A program made the position numbers and the translations under genes. A stretch of DNA of 9,554 nt from CAYGUK01 sp964352985 (GTDB taxonomy: Bacteria > Pseudomonadota > Gammaproteobacteria > JAHCLG01), in assembly GCA_964352985.1 (NCBI GenBank), contig CAYGUK010000133.1, positions 1 to 9,554 on the forward strand, in the 5' to 3' direction. Shown one piece after another: positions 6,678 through 9,554 of this stretch. The number at the start of each line of letters is the position of its first letter. Positions within the stretch are counted from its first letter, which is position 1. Below the pieces are notes generated by a model. That model ran no database searches and had not been told where the DNA came from. It saw only the letters and a list, made by a program, of their open reading frames with translations.

Positions 6678-9476
6678 ATGTCAGAAATTAGAAAAGTAAC
6701 AGCAATAACTTCTTTCGTGTTTTTTCTCTCTGGCGCTAGCGCGCTTGCATTTGAAACAGTTTGGTTTCGTATTACCAGTACAATATTGGGGAATTCTATT
6801 TGGAGTGCGGCAGCTGTTTTGATGGCGTTTATGTTAGGATTAGGCTTAGGTAATTTCTTTATGGCATTTTATGGTCATAAAATAAAAAAGCCATTTTTTA
6901 TTTATATCATTGTTGAGTTTATCATAGGAATTAGTGGTGTCGTAATAGTATTGATGTTACCTGTTGTTTCACCTTATCTTGCAAATTTATTTCAAAATGT
7001 ATTGAATAGCGGAGGGATAAAAGTATTTCGTTTTACCTTTGCTTTTTCTATTTTTTTAATACCAGCTGTTGCTATGGGGGTGACCTTACCCGTTTTGCAG
7101 AAAGGCTTGTTTTATTTTGATCAATCATTTATTCGCTCTTTAGGTCGACTATATGGTTGGAATACGATTGGTGCTGTTTTTGGTGTGTTGTTTACAGAAT
7201 TTGTTTTGATATCTTGTGTTGGAATACAATCAACAGCGTTTGTTGCATGTTTATGTAATTTCTCCGCGGCAATTATTTTAATGCAATGTTTTCGTGATCA
7301 AACATTAATTGTCAATAATCAAGAACCTACTAGTAAAGTAAAGGTAAGGGAAAAATTATTATTTTTGCTTGCTCCCTTTTTGACGGGTTTAAACTTGTTA
7401 GCTTTAGAAGTTATTTGGTTTCGATACTTACTTTTGATTCATAATGGAACAAGCCATGTTTTTGCAGTGATGCTAACAATTGTATTAGTAGGAATTGGTT
7501 GCGGTGGATTGATAATTACCTTAATTAAGCCCACCGTTAAAAAAATTCAATTTTTATTATCACTACTTTCTTTATTGGCTGCGATAGCTGTTATTATTTC
7601 TTTTTATTTATTCTACTTAATTCTAAAATTTGATTTTATCGGAGTTTTTACGAATTTTCATGTTTTTGTTTTTGCTGCCTGCATTCTGATGCTGCCCACT
7701 TCGATTATTTCAGGTGCAATTTTCCCTTTATTTGGTGAACGATTATTTCAGGAAATGTCGAAGTCTACAACAAAAGCATCAGGTATTTTAGTCTTAGCTA
7801 ATACAGTTGGGGCTGCGATTGGAACAGCTATTGCTACATTTTTATTATTACCCTATGTAGGTGTTGAAAATGCTATTTTCATCTTAGCGTTGAGTTATGT
7901 CTTAGCCAACCTGCTTATAAATATTGAGATAAAAGCAAGAATTGGGTTAATCATTCCAGTTTTGTTAGCAATTGTTATTGTTTTAGTATTTCCGTTTGGT
8001 ACATTAAAAAATTCATATCAAATATTTTCCCAAAATTTATTACCTCATGCTAAATTAGTGAGAGTAAAAGAAGGTTTATATGAAACGTTACAATATTACC
8101 AACAGGAGAGTTTTGGACAGCCACATACTTTTACATTAGTGACGAATAATTACTCTATGTCTGGAACTACATTTTTATCAAAACGATACATGAAATTCTT
8201 TGTTTATTTTCCATATCTACTTAAAAATAATATCCAAGATGTTTTACAAATTAGTTATGGTGTGGGTATGACTGCAGAAGCGGTTGTTAGTCTGAAATCC
8301 GTGAAACATTTTGATGTGGTGGATGTCTCTAAAGATATTTTAGTGAACTCAGATATTATTCACCAAACCACAAAGGTTTTTCCATTAAAAGATAAAAGAA
8401 CAAAAGTTCATATTGAAGATGGTCGATTTTTTTTACAAACGACAAAACAAAAATATGATTTAATTACAGGTGAACCACCACCACCTAAAATGGCAGGTAT
8501 TGTAAATTTATATACAGAAGAATATTTTCAATTAATGAAATCAAAATTAAAACCAGAAGGTATGGTGACCTATTGGCTACCGGCTCATGATCTTCATGAT
8601 TTTGATTCACTTGCAATTATCAAAGCTTTTTGTCAAGTTTTTCCACGTTGCAGTTTGTGGAATGGGGGCGGACTTGAATTTATGTTAGTTGGGGTAAAGG
8701 GTAAAATTTCTGCAATTAGTCAGACTGAATTTCAAGTAAGATGGGATTCACCTCTAGCAACAGAGTTACATCGAATTGGATTTGAAAAACCTGGTCAATT
8801 CCTCGCGACATTCATGGCGGATAGTGAAGAATTAAATAAACTGACAATAAATGTGGAACCTTTGGTGGATAATTTTCCTCAGCGAATTTTACCTTCTTAT
8901 AAAAACGTTAGAAATTTTTCTAAACTTTATCATTATTTGTTAGATGTTTCTTTAAGAGAAAAACGATTGAAACAAAGTCAGTTTATTAATCGACATTTTC
9001 CTAAAGCTATGGTGCATAGTAGTTTGAAATATTTTCGTGCGGAGAATATATTAACAGTAATGGCACTTCCACAACAATGGAAAGTTCCTTTTTCTTATTG
9101 GCAAGAATTAGTCTACGTTCTGCAAAAAACAGATCTTCATACTTTACCCATGGTGATGTTACAAACCTTACCGAGTGAAATGGATTTATATCGTCAAGCC
9201 AAACAAACAAATAGTCAACGATATTTACAACTAGCGATTATTGAACAAGTTATTAATAGAAACTATTCAGCTGCAGAAAAATTGATCGAGCAATTGTTAA
9301 CAAAATTTCAGTTGCAAAATAATAGGGATTATTATTCTAAATTATTTTTAGTTTGTAAGGGATTACAAAAAACACTGAAGATAACCGATATTGAACATTC
9401 TCGTAAAACTGATCTGCAACACTATCAAGGATTTTTGAATTGGTTAATGGTTGAATTTAAAATTAAAAATAAGTAA
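6678..9476 (+). CDS. Large multipass membrane protein with spermidine-synthase-like domain (fused MFS/spermidine synthase type)
   Basis: A 932-residue protein whose precise function I cannot name. Residues about 10-204 hold about six hydrophobic helices with the repeat signature SGASALAFETVWFR, a glycine-rich MLGLGLGN, GVTLPVL and LYGWNTIGAVFG. Residues about 228-440 repeat this plan with about seven helices: LTGLNLLALEVIWFR, GIGCGG, SGAIFPLFG and LANTVGAAIGTA. The N-terminal halves thus look duplicated. Residues about 482-680 resemble a spermidine-synthase/class I methyltransferase fold: SMSGTT, a nucleotide-loop-like SYGVGMT at 526-532, VVD ending at Asp549, EDGRFF around Asp581, then TGEPPPPKMAGIVNLYTEEYF. 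The position that carries the catalytic Asp in true spermidine synthases is Glu599 here. Aminopropyl transfer is therefore doubtful, and the substrate may be another molecule or only SAM-like ligand binding. The final 230 or so residues are soluble, probably helical, and unrecognised. The gene lies 40 bp after ddl with no clear terminator between, so cotranscription is possible. It occupies the place where ftsQ usually follows ddl. Confidence 0.85.
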   Translation: MSEIRKVTAITSFVFFLSGASALAFETVWFRITSTILGNSIWSAAAVLMAFMLGLGLGNFFMAFYGHKIKKPFFIYIIVEFIIGISGVVIVLMLPVVSPYLANLFQNVLNSGGIKVFRFTFAFSIFLIPAVAMGVTLPVLQKGLFYFDQSFIRSLGRLYGWNTIGAVFGVLFTEFVLISCVGIQSTAFVACLCNFSAAIILMQCFRDQTLIVNNQEPTSKVKVREKLLFLLAPFLTGLNLLALEVIWFRYLLLIHNGTSHVFAVMLTIVLVGIGCGGLIITLIKPTVKKIQFLLSLLSLLAAIAVIISFYLFYLILKFDFIGVFTNFHVFVFAACILMLPTSIISGAIFPLFGERLFQEMSKSTTKASGILVLANTVGAAIGTAIATFLLLPYVGVENAIFILALSYVLANLLINIEIKARIGLIIPVLLAIVIVLVFPFGTLKNSYQIFSQNLLPHAKLVRVKEGLYETLQYYQQESFGQPHTFTLVTNNYSMSGTTFLSKRYMKFFVYFPYLLKNNIQDVLQISYGVGMTAEAVVSLKSVKHFDVVDVSKDILVNSDIIHQTTKVFPLKDKRTKVHIEDGRFFLQTTKQKYDLITGEPPPPKMAGIVNLYTEEYFQLMKSKLKPEGMVTYWLPAHDLHDFDSLAIIKAFCQVFPRCSLWNGGGLEFMLVGVKGKISAISQTEFQVRWDSPLATELHRIGFEKPGQFLATFMADSEELNKLTINVEPLVDNFPQRILPSYKNVRNFSKLYHYLLDVSLREKRLKQSQFINRHFPKAMVHSSLKYFRAENILTVMALPQQWKVPFSYWQELVYVLQKTDLHTLPMVMLQTLPSEMDLYRQAKQTNSQRYLQLAIIEQVINRNYSAAEKLIEQLLTKFQLQNNRDYYSKLFLVCKGLQKTLKITDIEHSRKTDLQHYQGFLNWLMVEFKIKNK

Positions 9477-9500
9477 AAAAAAATCCCTATTATGTCAATA
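9477..9500 (-). terminator. weak intrinsic-terminator-like element for the convergent minus-strand gene
   Basis: Read on the minus strand, ATTAT-TGAC-ATAAT (9500-9487) can form a 5-bp AT hairpin. It is followed by AGGGA and an uninterrupted run of T that extends into the end of the + strand gene. The stem is short, AT-only and overlaps the putative stop codon, so it is a poor terminator by sequence. The T-run is the only strong part. No T-run follows the + strand gene in the + direction. Confidence 0.2.
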
Positions 9501-9554
9501 ATTGCTGGCACTTTTGCTCATAATTTGTCATACTCATGTGCTCTAGAGTGGGGG
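9490..9554 (-). CDS. possible C-terminal end of a convergent gene, product unknown (truncated by window edge)
   Basis: On the minus strand a frame is open from the window edge through 20 complete codons to TAA at 9492-9490. It ends ...PTLEHMSMTNYEQKCQQLLT and is followed at once by TAG and a T-run. The composition looks like an ordinary charged, polar C-terminus and the arrangement fits a gene converging on the preceding one. At this length an open frame is expected by chance fairly often, and no family can be recognised, so this is a tentative call. Confidence 0.3.
   Translation of the reverse strand, partial: PTLEHMSMTNYEQKCQQLLT

Noticed and set aside
1..9554. Search by eye for CRISPR repeats, tRNA/rRNA genes, transposase genes with terminal inverted repeats, phage or defence modules.
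   Set aside because: None seen; the window is almost fully covered by six protein-coding genes and has no gene-free stretch over 80 bases.

Overview
The window is a contiguous, low-GC (roughly one-third G+C by eye), gene-dense stretch of a bacterial chromosome. It carries the back half of a peptidoglycan-synthesis and division (dcw) cluster. The MurD, FtsW, MurG, MurC and Ddl proteins most resemble gammaproteobacterial versions, for example the MurC N-terminus RRIRHIHFVGIGGVGMGG and the Ddl C-terminus TSHSLVPMAANQVGMSF. Together with the AT-rich coding this suggests a gammaproteobacterium with a low-GC genome, possibly a host-associated or Legionellales-like lineage. That placement is an inference; no rRNA or other marker is present.

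Layout, left to right, all genes on the + strand unless noted. (1) 1-602: the 3' two-thirds of a LysR-family regulator of GcvA type; its DNA-binding domain lies off the left edge. (2) A 66-bp gap with a candidate extended -10 promoter. (3) 669-6637: murD, ftsW, murG, murC and ddl, packed with 4-, 4- and 8-nt overlaps and then a 12-nt gap, almost certainly one transcript. (4) 6678-9476: a 932-residue membrane protein with two MFS-like transmembrane blocks, a spermidine-synthase/methyltransferase-like domain with an altered active site, and a C-terminal extension I do not recognise. (5) 9477-9554: a short tail in which a minus-strand reading frame, open to the window edge, may be the end of a convergent gene.

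The five central genes form a coherent pathway. MurC and MurD add L-Ala and D-Glu to UDP-MurNAc. Ddl makes D-Ala-D-Ala for the later MurF step. MurG adds GlcNAc to lipid I to give lipid II. FtsW polymerises lipid II at the division septum.

The least ordinary feature is the context. mraY is not directly upstream of murD (a LysR gene is there), and ftsQ/ftsA/ftsZ do not follow ddl (the spermidine-synthase-like gene does). The dcw cluster therefore appears split into a five-gene island. I found no CRISPR array, RNA gene, insertion sequence, prophage, toxin-antitoxin or defence system, and no clearly new multi-gene system. The large membrane protein is the best candidate for follow-up.
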